DNA of 64,000 nt. Origin: Pseudanabaena sp. FACHB-2040 (GTDB taxonomy: Bacteria > Cyanobacteriota > Cyanobacteriia > Phormidesmidales > Phormidesmidaceae). The translations under genes were made by a program, and so were the position numbers. The notes beneath the pieces are model-generated. The model did not search any database and was not told where the DNA came from. It saw only the letters and a program-made list of their open reading frames with translations. Location of the stretch: NCBI RefSeq assembly GCF_014696715.1, contig NZ_JACJQO010000004.1:62001-126000 (forward strand). Direction: 5' to 3'. Shown here piece after piece: positions 19,504 through 27,792 of this stretch (its first letter is position 1; each line of letters begins with the position of its first letter).

Positions 19504-20706
19504 ATGACTCTTAATTCTGTTTCAGGGGATAAGCCTCTTCTCAAACCTACAGGACGGTGGATAACGATTGCCGCCATCGCTGCAGCCTTGACGCTCAGTG
19601 GCGTTACGTTGCGATACTTTTTGCAATTGCAACATCGCCCCCAAACCGCTTCAATGCTTGAAACCAGCGCCCCGGCTCAGGCTGTTTCTGCACTGGGCTA
19701 TTTGAAGCCAGCGGGAGAGGTCATTTACCTATCGGCCCCAACTAACCCAACCGGGCTTAGCTCTAGCCGAGTGGCGCGGCTATTGGTGAGTGAGGGCGAT
19801 CGCATTGAAGCCAATCAGATTGTTGCTGTCCTCGACAACCTAGAGAGCCTGCAAGCCGCTCTGAATCAGGCGGTGAAGGAGGTTGAGCTGGCCAGAGCCA
19901 ATCTTGCTAAGGTAAAAGCAGGTGCAAAAGCAGGCGAGCTAGAAGCCCAAGGCACGACCATCACCCAGCTACAGGCCGATCTGCGAGGGCAGCTTGCCGC
20001 TCAAGATCAGGCGGTGGCTCGTCTTGCTGCAGAGCTGGAAAATGCTCAGCTTGAGCATCAGCGCTACCATGAACTGTTTGCAGCAGGGGCGGTGACAGCC
20101 TCTCAGCTAGACAACAAGCGTTTAGTTCTAGAAACTACTGAAAAGCAGCTCAATGAGGCCGCCGCCAATCGCGATCGCATTTCAGAAACCTTTCAGCAGC
20201 GAATTCGAGTTGCCCAAGCTACGCTCAGCCAGCTAGCGGAGGTGCGCCCAACCGATGTGCAGGTGGCTCAAGCCGAAATAGACAGGGCAATGGCTGACGT
20301 GACCAAAGCGGAGGCCGATCTAAAGTTGGCCTACGTCTACGCGCCTATAGACGGACAGATTCTAAAAGTCCATACGCAAGTAGGAGAGCTGATCAGCGAC
20401 AAAGGCATTGTGGCGCTAGGGCAAACAGAGCAAATGACCGTGATTACCGAAGTGTATGAGCTGGATATTCACCGAGTTGAAGTGGGCCAAAAAGCCACTA
20501 TTACCAGCCATGCAATTCCCACACCGCTTCACGGCACGGTTACCCAGGTGGGCTTACAGGTAAATCCCCAGGCTCTTTTGAGCACAAACCCCGCTGCAGA
20601 TATTGACCGAAGAATCGTTGAGGTAGAAATTCGTCTCGATGCCGCCGACAGCCAAAGGGCATCAAGACTAACCAATTTGCAGGTTGATGTGGTGATTGAT
20701 ATTTAG
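19504..20706 (+). CDS. devB: DevB-type membrane fusion protein (periplasmic adaptor)
   Basis: A 400-residue HlyD-like adaptor that bridges an inner-membrane ABC transporter to a TolC-type outer-membrane channel. One N-terminal transmembrane helix is seen (about residues 19-38). It is followed by a lipoyl/barrel half (LLVSEGDRIEANQIVAVLDN), a long coiled-coil hairpin from about 115 to 260 rich in Ala, Gln and Glu, and the returning half (LAYVYAPIDGQILKVHTQVGE). DevBCA of heterocystous cyanobacteria exports glycolipids, and paralogues export other lipids. It is followed at once by the DevC and DevA genes and fits export of the product made by this locus. Confidence 0.88.
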   Translation: MTLNSVSGDKPLLKPTGRWITIAAIAAALTLSGVTLRYFLQLQHRPQTASMLETSAPAQAVSALGYLKPAGEVIYLSAPTNPTGLSSSRVARLLVSEGDRIEANQIVAVLDNLESLQAALNQAVKEVELARANLAKVKAGAKAGELEAQGTTITQLQADLRGQLAAQDQAVARLAAELENAQLEHQRYHELFAAGAVTASQLDNKRLVLETTEKQLNEAAANRDRISETFQQRIRVAQATLSQLAEVRPTDVQVAQAEIDRAMADVTKAEADLKLAYVYAPIDGQILKVHTQVGELISDKGIVALGQTEQMTVITEVYELDIHRVEVGQKATITSHAIPTPLHGTVTQVGLQVNPQALLSTNPAADIDRRIVEVEIRLDAADSQRASRLTNLQVDVVIDI

Positions 20707-20774
20707 TGTCTTTAGGTAAGTGCTACTTCTCAAATAGCCTTCAGAACAGCTTCTCCTCCCGTAGCCCAGGCTTA

Positions 20775-21929
20775 ATGATGTTTGATATTCCCCTAGCATG
20801 GCTGCAGCTCAGCCGCGAAAGACTACGCCTGCTGATTGCGCTGGCAGGAATTGCCTTTGCAGTAATTCTCATGTTTATGCAGCTGGGTTTTCAGGCCGCA
20901 CTCTACGATAGCGCCACCCGACTGCATCAAAGTTTGCAGACCGATCTGGTTTTAATCAGCGCCCGCTCCAAATCTTTGGGCTACATGAGAACCTTTTCTT
21001 GGCGACGCCTCTATCAAGTTCTGAGTTTTGAGGGAGTCAAATCGATCAGCCCGCTATATGTCGGCTTTAGAGACTGGAGAAACCCAGATACGGGGAGCTT
21101 TCGAGCCATTTATGTCTATGGCTTTAGGCCGGGAGATCAGGTTTTTCAGCTTTCTGAAATCAATCAAAATATTAATAAGCTTCAGCTCAATGAAAATATC
21201 TTGTTTGATCGGGCCTCTCGCCAAGAATATGGAGCGGTTGCCGCTGTCTTTGATCAGGGCATGTCTATTACTACTGAGTTAGGCGGAAAAAGAGTCAATG
21301 TGGCCGGTCTATTTACCCTGGGGCCTTCGTTTGGGGCGGATGGCAATGTGATTACCAATGATTTGAACTTTCTGCGGCTCTTTAGCGATCGCAAGTTGGG
21401 AGAAATCGACATTGGGCTAATTCAGCTGCAGCCCGGTACGAATGCTCAAAGCCTTTTAAGCAGAATAAAAGCTAATCTGCCTCAAGATATTAGGGTTTTG
21501 ACCCACCAAGAATTTGTGGAGTTTGAGAAGAACTATTGGAAAACCAGTACTGCCATTGGCTTCATTTTTACGCTGGGCGTTGGGATGGGGTTTATTGTGG
21601 GCACTGTTATTGTTTACCAAATTCTCTACTCGGATGTGTCTGCCCACTTGTCAGAGTATGCAACGCTCAAGGCAATGGGCTACAAAAACCTGTACTTACT
21701 CTTTATCGTGTTTCAAGAAGCCGTTATCTTAGCGGCGCTGGGGTACATTCCTGGATTTGCGCTTTCTTTAGGGCTATACGATGTGACGAAGCAGGTTACT
21801 TTTTTGCCCCTAGCGATGGCTCCAAGGCGGGCTTTGCTGGTGTTGCTTTTGACTTTCTTGATGTGTTCGCTTTCGGGCCTGGTTGCTATGCGGAGGCTTC
21901 GGAAGGCTGATCCGGCAGATATTTTTTAA
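20775..21929 (+). CDS. devC: DevC-type ABC transporter permease
   Basis: A MacB/FtsX-type permease of about 385 residues. The typical DevC start is MFDIPLAWLQLSRERLRL, which here begins at the ATG pair 20775/20778; the frame extends upstream to a GTG at 20706 that overlaps the devB stop. The first helix is LLIALAGIAFAVILMFMQLG, then a periplasmic domain of about 220 residues, and three C-terminal helices (about TAIGFIFTLGVGMGFIVGTVI, AVILAALGYIPGFALSL, ALLVLLLTFLMCSLSGLVA). It works with DevA and DevB as a tripartite efflux pump. Confidence 0.88.
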   Translation: MMFDIPLAWLQLSRERLRLLIALAGIAFAVILMFMQLGFQAALYDSATRLHQSLQTDLVLISARSKSLGYMRTFSWRRLYQVLSFEGVKSISPLYVGFRDWRNPDTGSFRAIYVYGFRPGDQVFQLSEINQNINKLQLNENILFDRASRQEYGAVAAVFDQGMSITTELGGKRVNVAGLFTLGPSFGADGNVITNDLNFLRLFSDRKLGEIDIGLIQLQPGTNAQSLLSRIKANLPQDIRVLTHQEFVEFEKNYWKTSTAIGFIFTLGVGMGFIVGTVIVYQILYSDVSAHLSEYATLKAMGYKNLYLLFIVFQEAVILAALGYIPGFALSLGLYDVTKQVTFLPLAMAPRRALLVLLLTFLMCSLSGLVAMRRLRKADPADIF

Positions 21930-22019
21930 GGTGGCGGGCTGGGTGGATGAGTAGATTGGTGTGAAGGGGGATTAGGAAATTTTCACTGAGTGAGCGTGAT
22001 GGGAAAAGCTTTTTAAGTG

Positions 22020-22034
22020 CTCGCTTGGAGCGAG
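22020..22034 (+). promoter_or_regulatory. Small hairpin in the devC-devA spacer
   Basis: CTCGC-TTGGA-GCGAG forms a 5-bp stem in the 138-nt gap between devC and devA. There is no T-run. It may protect or process the mRNA so that the ATPase is made in a different amount from the permease. Confidence 0.25.
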
Positions 22035-22067
22035 GATGCTGAGAGTCCTTTGGAGCAGTATTAGCTG

Positions 22068-22832
22068 ATGTCTAAATCCATCGTTACGGTTAGGGAGCTG
22101 AACCATTACTTTGGCAGTGGCTCTCTTTGTAAACAAGTTTTGTCTGACATCAATCTGGATATTCAGTCTGGAGAAATTGTAATTTTATCTGGGCCTTCTG
22201 GGTCGGGAAAAACCACGCTGCTCACTTTGATCGGTGGGCTGAGGGCCATTCATGAGGGCAGCCTTGTAGTTTTTAATCAAGAGTTACGGGGAATTAGTGA
22301 AGCGCAATTTGTCGGGGTTCGGCGTCATATTGGCTATATTTTTCAAGCCCATAACCTATTAAATTCTTTGACGGCTCAGCAGAATGTGCAGATGTCGGTG
22401 CAGCTGCACGAAAGTATTTCTAAGCAAGAGGCTCAGGCAAAAGCAGAAGCGGCTCTGCAAGCGGTTGGGTTGGGCGATCGCACAAGCTACTATCCAGAAA
22501 ACCTGTCGGGAGGGCAAAAACAGCGGGTTGCGATCGCACGTGCCCTAGTCTGCAATCCTTCCCTCGTCTTGGCCGACGAACCGACCGCTGCCCTCGACAG
22601 TAAATCAGGCCGAGATGTGGTTAACCTGATGCAGCGACTAGTAAAGGAACAGGGCTGTGCAGTTCTCATGGTGACTCACGACAACCGGGTTTTGGATATT
22701 GCCGATCGCATTCTGCACATGGAAGATGGCCGCATTGTTACAGATCACGGTGAGCCGCAGGGTGCAGCCCCAGAGCAAGCGGTCGAGCTGCTAAATCACG
22801 TGCCTTATTCCATCTTGAATCACTCATCCTGA
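22068..22832 (+). CDS. devA: DevA-type ABC transporter ATPase
   Basis: A 254-residue ATP-binding cassette protein. Walker A is GPSGSGKTTLL (about residues 44-54), the Q-loop lies in YIFQAHNLL, the signature is LSGGQKQRVAIARAL, and Walker B with the catalytic Glu is LVLADEPTAALD. The switch His is in MVTHDNRVLDIADR. It belongs to the MacB/LolD-type subfamily that powers DevC. Its stop codon overlaps the thioesterase start by one base (TGATG), which implies translational coupling. Confidence 0.92.
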   Translation: MSKSIVTVRELNHYFGSGSLCKQVLSDINLDIQSGEIVILSGPSGSGKTTLLTLIGGLRAIHEGSLVVFNQELRGISEAQFVGVRRHIGYIFQAHNLLNSLTAQQNVQMSVQLHESISKQEAQAKAEAALQAVGLGDRTSYYPENLSGGQKQRVAIARALVCNPSLVLADEPTAALDSKSGRDVVNLMQRLVKEQGCAVLMVTHDNRVLDIADRILHMEDGRIVTDHGEPQGAAPEQAVELLNHVPYSILNHSS

Positions 22833-23602
22833 TGCTCATGGGCCACACCCCCTGGATTAAATGTTTCAAGCCAAACCCCAGCGCCTCCCTTCGCCTATTT
22901 TGCTTTCCCTATGCAGGCGGAGGGGCTTCTGTCTTTCGGGCGTGGGCTAGCCAGTTGCCCCCCAATATTGAGGTGTGTGCGATTCAGCTGCCTGGCCGAG
23001 AAGATCGAATTAAGGAACCTCTTTTTACTGAGCTTCGGCCATTGGTGCAGACGCTTGCGCCCGTGCTTCGCCCCTACTGCGACATTCCCTTTGCTTTTTT
23101 TGGGCACAGCATGGGAGCCTTGATTAGCTTTGAACTGGCCCGTTACTTTCGCACCTTGCAACAGCCCGCTCCAGTTCACCTCTTTGTTTCGGGTCGCAGT
23201 GCTCCTCATCTCCCTGATAAAAATCCGTTCAGGCATACTTTGCCCGATCAAGCTTTCTTGCAGGCGTTGCGCGACTTAAATGGAATGTCTCTAGCGGTGC
23301 TCAACAATCCTGAATTGCTGCAGATGGTGTTGCCCATTCTGCGAGCAGACTTTTCGATCTGCGAAACCTATACTCACCAGGTTGAGCCTCCCCTTGACTG
23401 CTCGATCTCTGCTTTGAGCGGAGAGGATGACTTGGAGGCGACTTGCGATCGCATGCAGAGCTGGAATCTGCAAACTACTTCTACCTTCTCATTAACGATG
23501 CTTCCTGGTGGGCACTTTTTTCTGCAAACGAATCAGGCGCTCTTTCTAGAGCTGCTGAGCCGTGAACTGAACTTGCTGAAAGTATCGTCTGTGCTTGGAT
23601 AA
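22832..23602 (+). CDS. Type II thioesterase (editing alpha/beta hydrolase)
   Basis: A 256-residue GrsT/RifR-type thioesterase that removes stalled or mis-primed groups from carrier proteins. It has LFCFPYAGGGASVFRAWA near the N-terminus, the nucleophile Ser in FFGHSMGALISFELAR, an acidic residue in ALSGEDD, and the catalytic His in LPGGHFFLQ. The start overlaps the devA stop. It belongs to the rightward arm and probably keeps the ACP and PKS of the locus functional. A decayed copy of its last 30 codons is found at 26979-27076. Confidence 0.9.
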   Translation: MLMGHTPWIKCFKPNPSASLRLFCFPYAGGGASVFRAWASQLPPNIEVCAIQLPGREDRIKEPLFTELRPLVQTLAPVLRPYCDIPFAFFGHSMGALISFELARYFRTLQQPAPVHLFVSGRSAPHLPDKNPFRHTLPDQAFLQALRDLNGMSLAVLNNPELLQMVLPILRADFSICETYTHQVEPPLDCSISALSGEDDLEATCDRMQSWNLQTTSTFSLTMLPGGHFFLQTNQALFLELLSRELNLLKVSSVLG

Positions 23603-23623
23603 GTGGTCCAAAATAGTCATTAT

Positions 23624-24280
23624 TTAGGCTTGAGTGTCCTGGGTTTGCTCTCGAATCAAAGCGCTCCAGTTATCATCCGTCACCGCTGCCGCTAAGTCTG
23701 CCTGCCGCTCCCCTGAGTTGTCGGCTTTGGCCTGATCCAGCTCTTGTGACAGTGAACCATCTGCCATGGCGCGACGAAGCTTCAGCTTTTTCTCTTCGTA
23801 AACGTCTCGCTCTGCTGCAGACATCACCTGAGTCGAAGCTTCGCGAATCGTTGCAGCCCAAGTGCCGTCTAAATTGCCGGGTGGAGGGCTGGGCAGTGCT
23901 GCAATCCATTCGTCTTGAAGGGCAACCATGTCATCTCGTTTGGGGAACTTAAACGGCTGCACCGTCACCAGAGCGCAAACCGCTTCTCCTTTCTGGCTGA
24001 GATGACTCCGCAGGGACAGGGAAATGTTGCGGGAGTAACCAATAAACTGGGTCTGCAGGTTGCGATCGAGCACTGCATAAACGCCTGCCACTTTGCTGTT
24101 TTGGGCAAGGTCGCACCAAGCTTGCACGGCCATAGGCGCATCTACCGTGTGCTCTAGGGCAGGTGCTTCTACGGTATCGGCAGCGTGTTCATCAGCCGCG
24201 CTGTACAAAAACTCGTGGAGACCCTGGTGGGCGACAGGGATATTTTGATGCTCGATTGGGTTTGGGTTTTCGTCGGGCAA
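23624..24280 (-). CDS. GIY-YIG nuclease-superfamily protein
   Basis: A 218-residue protein with a GIY-YIG-like core at about residues 60-130: GVYAVLDRNLQTQFIGYSRNISLSLRSH stands for the GVY...FIGYS motif with the following Arg, and LQDEWIAAL carries the late Glu. The N-terminus is acidic with no family resemblance. The C-terminus is charged and helical (ERDVYEEKKLKLRRAM). Such cyanobacterial proteins are widespread but uncharacterised; nuclease activity is inferred from the fold only. The frame starts at TTG (24280) and the exact start is doubtful. It is convergent to the thioesterase and 21 nt from it. Confidence 0.65.
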   Translation of the reverse strand: MPDENPNPIEHQNIPVAHQGLHEFLYSAADEHAADTVEAPALEHTVDAPMAVQAWCDLAQNSKVAGVYAVLDRNLQTQFIGYSRNISLSLRSHLSQKGEAVCALVTVQPFKFPKRDDMVALQDEWIAALPSPPPGNLDGTWAATIREASTQVMSAAERDVYEEKKLKLRRAMADGSLSQELDQAKADNSGERQADLAAAVTDDNWSALIREQTQDTQA

Positions 24281-24357
24281 GGGTTTTGCTGGGTTGACAA
24301 TAGGCTTTTATTATCGCCTGTAGCCGCATCTTCGTGAGGCCACCCAGGCTTAGCAAA

Positions 24358-24445
24358 GTAGGATGGGCAAAGGGCAAAGCCCGTGCCCATCACAATCCCA
24401 AACATTAAGCAGAATGATGGGCACGCTTCGCTTTACCCATCCTAC
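24358..24445. repeat. REP-type palindromic repeat
   Basis: A long imperfect palindrome bounded by GTAGGATGGG and CCCATCCTAC, with inner arms GTGCCCATCA and TGATGGGCAC. Close relatives occur at 29805-29894 (nearly the same length), 30517-30549 (short form) and, decayed, at about 26930-26961. The family accompanies the RAYT transposase gene in this window. Confidence 0.7.
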
Positions 24446-24490
24446 AAACTGGTTTGAAGCGCTGAAATGCACAACAGCGCCAAGGCTACC

Positions 24491-25030
24491 TTAAAGCCCT
24501 GCCACTAGCGGCCAGGTGCTCAGCACAAACACAAGAACGGCCACAATCGCCAGCAGCCCATCAATCAAATTTCCCAGTAGAGAGCCGACCACCGTACCGA
24601 TGCTGGCGTGTAGCGCGACCTTAGCCTTAGACTCTCCCTCGACCTCCTGGCGGGTCAGGTACTCGCCCAAAAAGGCTCCAATAAACGGGCCTATCAAAAT
24701 GCCCAAAATGGGGCCGCCCAGAGGTAGGGCAGGCAGCAGGCCCACCGTTCCAACTACCAGGCCAATCAAGGCCCCAAGCTGGCCCCATTTGCTGGCCCCA
24801 AATCGTTTAGCCCCCCAGTAGGCCGCTAATAGCTCAATAGCAGCGCTGGCAATGAGCATGGCAAACACAATCAAAATGGGCCAGCCAATGCCTGCAAACT
24901 GAGTAACGACTGACCAGATCAAGATTGCCACCAAAATCAGGCTCGATCCTGGCATGCCTGGAATCAATTCACCCACAGCCCCTACGGCCATGACCGCCAC
25001 CAAGATCCAATACAGCAGGAGATAGTCCAT
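24491..25030 (-). CDS. DUF456 family membrane protein
   Basis: A 179-residue, very hydrophobic protein with about five membrane segments and glycine-zipper-like stretches (GALIGLVVGTVGLL, GPILGILIGPFIGAFLGEYL). The pattern GELIPGMPGSSLIL near the N-terminus is typical of DUF456. The function is unknown. It stands 17 nt after the M48 peptidase gene on the same strand, so both are probably cotranscribed. Confidence 0.85.
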   Translation of the reverse strand: MDYLLLYWILVAVMAVGAVGELIPGMPGSSLILVAILIWSVVTQFAGIGWPILIVFAMLIASAAIELLAAYWGAKRFGASKWGQLGALIGLVVGTVGLLPALPLGGPILGILIGPFIGAFLGEYLTRQEVEGESKAKVALHASIGTVVGSLLGNLIDGLLAIVAVLVFVLSTWPLVAGL

Positions 25031-25047
25031 GTTTTGACCTCACGGAT

Positions 25048-26040
25048 TTAGCGTAGACGGGGCTGCACAACTTGGGAAAAGTCTTGTTGACCCTCTTCTA
25101 ACTCTGGGGGCACCCCTTGAGGATAAGTCTCTTGAATCAGCGACTCTAGCCGCTCAACCCGGTTGCCCGGATTGGGGTGGCTGTTGAGAAATTCTGGCGA
25201 CTGACCGCCTTCGCGCGCCCGATCTAAAATCTCCATCAGCTCCACCAACCCTTCTGGGTTGTACTGGGCGGCAGTCATAAATTCAAAGCCCAAGCGATCG
25301 CTCTCTAGTTCATCCTGACGGCCATAGTTGAGATTGACCAATTGATTGACCGCCTGAGCAATCATCGCCGCCTGCCGACCGTTGGTAGGATCATCGCTGG
25401 CAGCGACCCCAATCGCATTGACCAGAGCCACGCCTAGCTGCCGTCGGGCCAGGTGTTCTGAGCCGTGGCGGGCAATTACATGAGCGATCTCATGGCCCAA
25501 AACTCCTGCCAACTGAGATTCTGCGGTCAGTTGGCGGAGCAGGCCCGTGGTGACAAAAATCTGCCCCCCCGGTAGGGCAAAGGCATTGACGGTATTGGGG
25601 TTGTCTAGCAGGTGAAACTCGAAGGGATAGGGCGACTGGGCGGCAGCAGAACGGCCCACCACCTCTTGACCCACCTGATCTACATAGTTCTGCAAGACTT
25701 GGTCTGAGTACAGGCCGCCAAACTCTTGCATCACGTCTTGGCGGCCCTGCTGACCTAAAATAATCTCTTCTTGGGGAGATAGGGAAACCCGCTGTTTTTC
25801 TCCTGTGATCGGATTCTCTGACACTGCCGTGAAGTAGTTGAACAGCCCAAAGAGGGCGAACAGTACTCCGATAACCAGACGAACCAGCAACTTACCCACT
25901 GCAATCACTCCTCTCGCCCACGCTGACGGTACCGCGAATCTGCGCTTCTGGCCTCTCGCCCAAGGCTGACTTACAGATTTACCCGGATAAAGCGGTTTCA
26001 GCCCGTTATAGGCCCAGATTACGGTCGTCAGCAGCATCAC
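25048..26040 (-). CDS. M48-family membrane metallopeptidase
   Basis: A 330-residue zinc peptidase related to HtpX, Oma1 and BepA. The zinc site is HEIAH in LAGVLGHEIAHVIARHG, with the third ligand Glu in ELESDRLGFEFM. A transmembrane helix (LVRLVIGVLFALFGLFNYF) lies at about residues 52-70, so the catalytic part is probably periplasmic or lumenal. The frame starts GTG-ATG at 26040/26037. Such proteases act in envelope quality control; a specific substrate cannot be told. It is followed by the DUF456 gene. Confidence 0.87.
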   Translation of the reverse strand: MMLLTTVIWAYNGLKPLYPGKSVSQPWARGQKRRFAVPSAWARGVIAVGKLLVRLVIGVLFALFGLFNYFTAVSENPITGEKQRVSLSPQEEIILGQQGRQDVMQEFGGLYSDQVLQNYVDQVGQEVVGRSAAAQSPYPFEFHLLDNPNTVNAFALPGGQIFVTTGLLRQLTAESQLAGVLGHEIAHVIARHGSEHLARRQLGVALVNAIGVAASDDPTNGRQAAMIAQAVNQLVNLNYGRQDELESDRLGFEFMTAAQYNPEGLVELMEILDRAREGGQSPEFLNSHPNPGNRVERLESLIQETYPQGVPPELEEGQQDFSQVVQPRLR

Positions 26041-26269
26041 GCCAATCGACTATGCTACGGCCAAGCTGAGCCGATCACTCTTCAGGCGTAGATTTTGGGG
26101 TGGAGCCGTCACTGTGCTGCATATTCAGACTAATCAGAGACAGAATCTGATCGCTATACCTTCTCAATCCACTTCTATCCTTTGAGCGACGCCTTCGCTT
26201 GCTCAGATCCTTTAATCTTCTACAGGCAATTAACGCGCATTTAAACCTACTAATTAAAGGAGAAATAGA

Positions 26270-26686
26270 ATGGCGACCCAGCAATCATTTCTAGAAACGA
26301 TTAAGACAAAGGGCAATCTAAAGGATTTGAAAGAAGCTCGCCACGCGGCTGAAGTTGTATATCGAAGCATGCGCGATGTCATGCCCAACGAAGCAGTCGA
26401 TCGGGTCAGTGAAGAACTTGATGAGACCCCCGATGTTGCCGAAGACCTGTGGACTGATACGAATCCCCTGGTTTATTTTCTCAGCCGGCTGCGTCCTCAG
26501 CTTGATATCAAGCCTGAGAATTTTCTAGTTCGGCTGCGTCAGGAAGCTAATCTCCCTGGTGCAGATGCAGAGACCATCATTAAAGCGGTTTTTTCAGCGA
26601 CTAAAGAGGAGCTTTCTCAAGAGCGGGCTGCTGAAATTGCCGAATATTTGCCTGGGGAAATTGGTGAATTTTGGAACGAAGCCTAG
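26270..26686 (+). CDS. DUF2267 domain protein
   Basis: A 138-residue helical, acidic protein. The DUF2267 pattern is seen in EARHAAEVVYRSMRDVMP and VAEDLW, a repeated bundle found as single or double domains in cyanobacteria. AAAGGAG lies eight nt before the ATG. No membrane segment or catalytic residues are visible. It is monocistronic and divergent from the peptidase. The function is unknown. Confidence 0.8.
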   Translation: MATQQSFLETIKTKGNLKDLKEARHAAEVVYRSMRDVMPNEAVDRVSEELDETPDVAEDLWTDTNPLVYFLSRLRPQLDIKPENFLVRLRQEANLPGADAETIIKAVFSATKEELSQERAAEIAEYLPGEIGEFWNEA

Positions 26687-26847
26687 TGCTCTCGGCTCAG
26701 GTTGGGCTCTCTCACCCTCAACACCAGGCTGTGTACTGGCTTAAAGAACTAGCCGATCTGGTCTAGCTGCTGCCATTAGACTAGGCGGGTGCGATGACCC
26801 GTTCAAAACTCGCCTAGTCAAAGGCAGCGAATACTTACGAGCCTTTA

Positions 26848-26963
26848 GGTTGGAATAGTGGCGGTATTGCATAGCATTAGAAATACTCAGGAAATGTGAT
26901 GCGATCGCAATTGCGCTGACGCTTTAAGGATGGGCAGGCGTTACTTTGCCCGTTTTACGAGTT
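26848..26963 (-). pseudogene. Remnant of a second RAYT transposase 5' end with REP
   Basis: This stretch aligns over its length with 30437-30549, the first codons of the intact RAYT gene and its flanking REP. Shared landmarks include AGGTTGG, GGTATT.CATAGCATTAG, AATAC.CAGGA, GTGATGCGATCGCA and TTTGCCC. Many substitutions and the loss of everything downstream show that it is a fossil. Confidence 0.7.
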
Positions 26964-26978
26964 AGGGTTGCGATCGCA

Positions 26979-27076
26979 CTGCAAATGCATCAGGCGCTCT
27001 TTCTAGAGTTGCTGAGTTATGAGCTGAACTTGCTGAAAGTCTTGTCTGCGTTTAAGTAAGTGGCCCACAATGGTCG
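26979..27076 (+). pseudogene. Decayed copy of the thioesterase 3' end
   Basis: This stretch matches 23520-23617, the last codons and stop region of the type II thioesterase gene. The frame is kept: QALFLELLSYELNLLKVLS here against QALFLELLSRELNLLKVSS, followed by a stop (TAA at 27057-27059) and a similar trailer (AAGTGG.CCA.AAT.GTC). No upstream part of the gene is present. It marks a small duplication or the scar of a lost second copy. Confidence 0.75.
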
Positions 27077-27364
27077 TTGCGCGCAAAGAGAAGCAATCTA
27101 TACAAACGACAAGCGTGTTAGCTCTGTTATTAATGCCTTTTTAACGTCTACGGTTGAACTCACTGAGCAGTTCTGATACCGTTTTAAGTGCAGGGAGAGC
27201 CTAGACGGAGGAAAGAGAGACTTGCACTCTCTCAATCCCCCTAACGCTCCCAATCTAGAGATGGTAGAAAGGCAGCGCTAGGCTCATTTTAGCCTAGTGC
27301 CCCTGTTCGACTACCTTTAAGGGGCTACTAGTGACCTCCCTGTTTTCCTTTAAAAGGTAGAAAC

Positions 27365-27601
27365 ATGATCACTAGCAAAACTGAATTACTGCGCTCCATT
27401 CCGGTTCTCTCAGGCCAGGAAACGCTTAAGCATATCCTCATCGGAGACTATGGAGCAATCATCGCAACGCAAAAGCTACTTGCTACTTTGAATTACGCTG
27501 ACAAGACTTTTTGGACTCAACCCCAACCCATAGGAGCAACCGGAGAGTACATCAGCGTCTTGATTAAGAGAAGCGCCCCTAATGCAGAATTAGAAAGCTA
27601 A
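27365..27601 (+). CDS. Small protein of unknown function (78 aa)
   Basis: Unrecognised. The ORF has an ATG with AAAGG about nine nt upstream and a strong hairpin after the stop, which supports a real gene. The sequence is soluble and mixed (IPVLSGQETLKHILIGDYG, EYISVLIKRS), with no membrane segment or metal motif. It lies alone in the decayed region; nothing in the context suggests a role. Confidence 0.5.
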   Translation: MITSKTELLRSIPVLSGQETLKHILIGDYGAIIATQKLLATLNYADKTFWTQPQPIGATGEYISVLIKRSAPNAELES

Positions 27602-27612
27602 TCCATCCCAGC

Positions 27613-27660
27613 GAGATAGCCCCCTTCAAAATTGGCCGAAAGGGGCTATCTCTTGCAAAA
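27613..27660 (+). terminator. Rho-independent-like terminator
   Basis: GAGATAGCCCCCTT (27613-27626) pairs with AAGGGGCTATCTC (27640-27652) with a 13-nt loop, 11 nt after the stop of the small gene. A short T/A run follows. Confidence 0.6.
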
Positions 27661-27696
27661 GAGCAAAGTAGGATAGGCAAAGCTCTGACTAAAGAA

Positions 27697-27791
27697 ATAT
27701 AAATAGAGCCTCTAAACCAAAATTAAAAACGCTTAAAGCGATTGCTTCTATATTGGATATTTTTTTAGAAGAAGTGAAGGGAATGATCTGA
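27697..27791 (+). pseudogene. Possible C-terminal remnant of an XRE-type regulator
   Basis: An open stretch without a start reads SKPKLKTLKAIASILDIF and ends LEEVKGMI, then stops. The pattern KLxTLKxIAxxL resembles the last helix of Cro/CI-type helix-turn-helix domains. It directly precedes the next small ORF by one base, as a toxin-antitoxin or regulator pair might. The call is weak because of its length. Confidence 0.25.
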
Positions 27792-27792
27792 T

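Larger units (their letters stand above)
26687..27364. other. Gene-poor decayed region with element remnants
   Basis: These 680 bases hold no intact gene. They contain a decayed RAYT 5' end with its REP (about 26848-26963), directly followed by a copy of the thioesterase 3' end (26979-27076). Near 27275-27300 a hairpin GCGCTAGGCT/AGCCTAGTGC with a 6-nt loop precedes the small gene at 27365 and may be part of its leader. Confidence 0.6.

Noticed and set aside
4179-23602. Heterocyst glycolipid (hgl) locus in the strict sense
   Set aside because: DevBCA, KAS, GT and PKS-TR fit in part. However, the separate FAAL-ACP pair and the diiron enzyme, and the lack of the multi-gene HglC/D/E set, argue for a different lipid.
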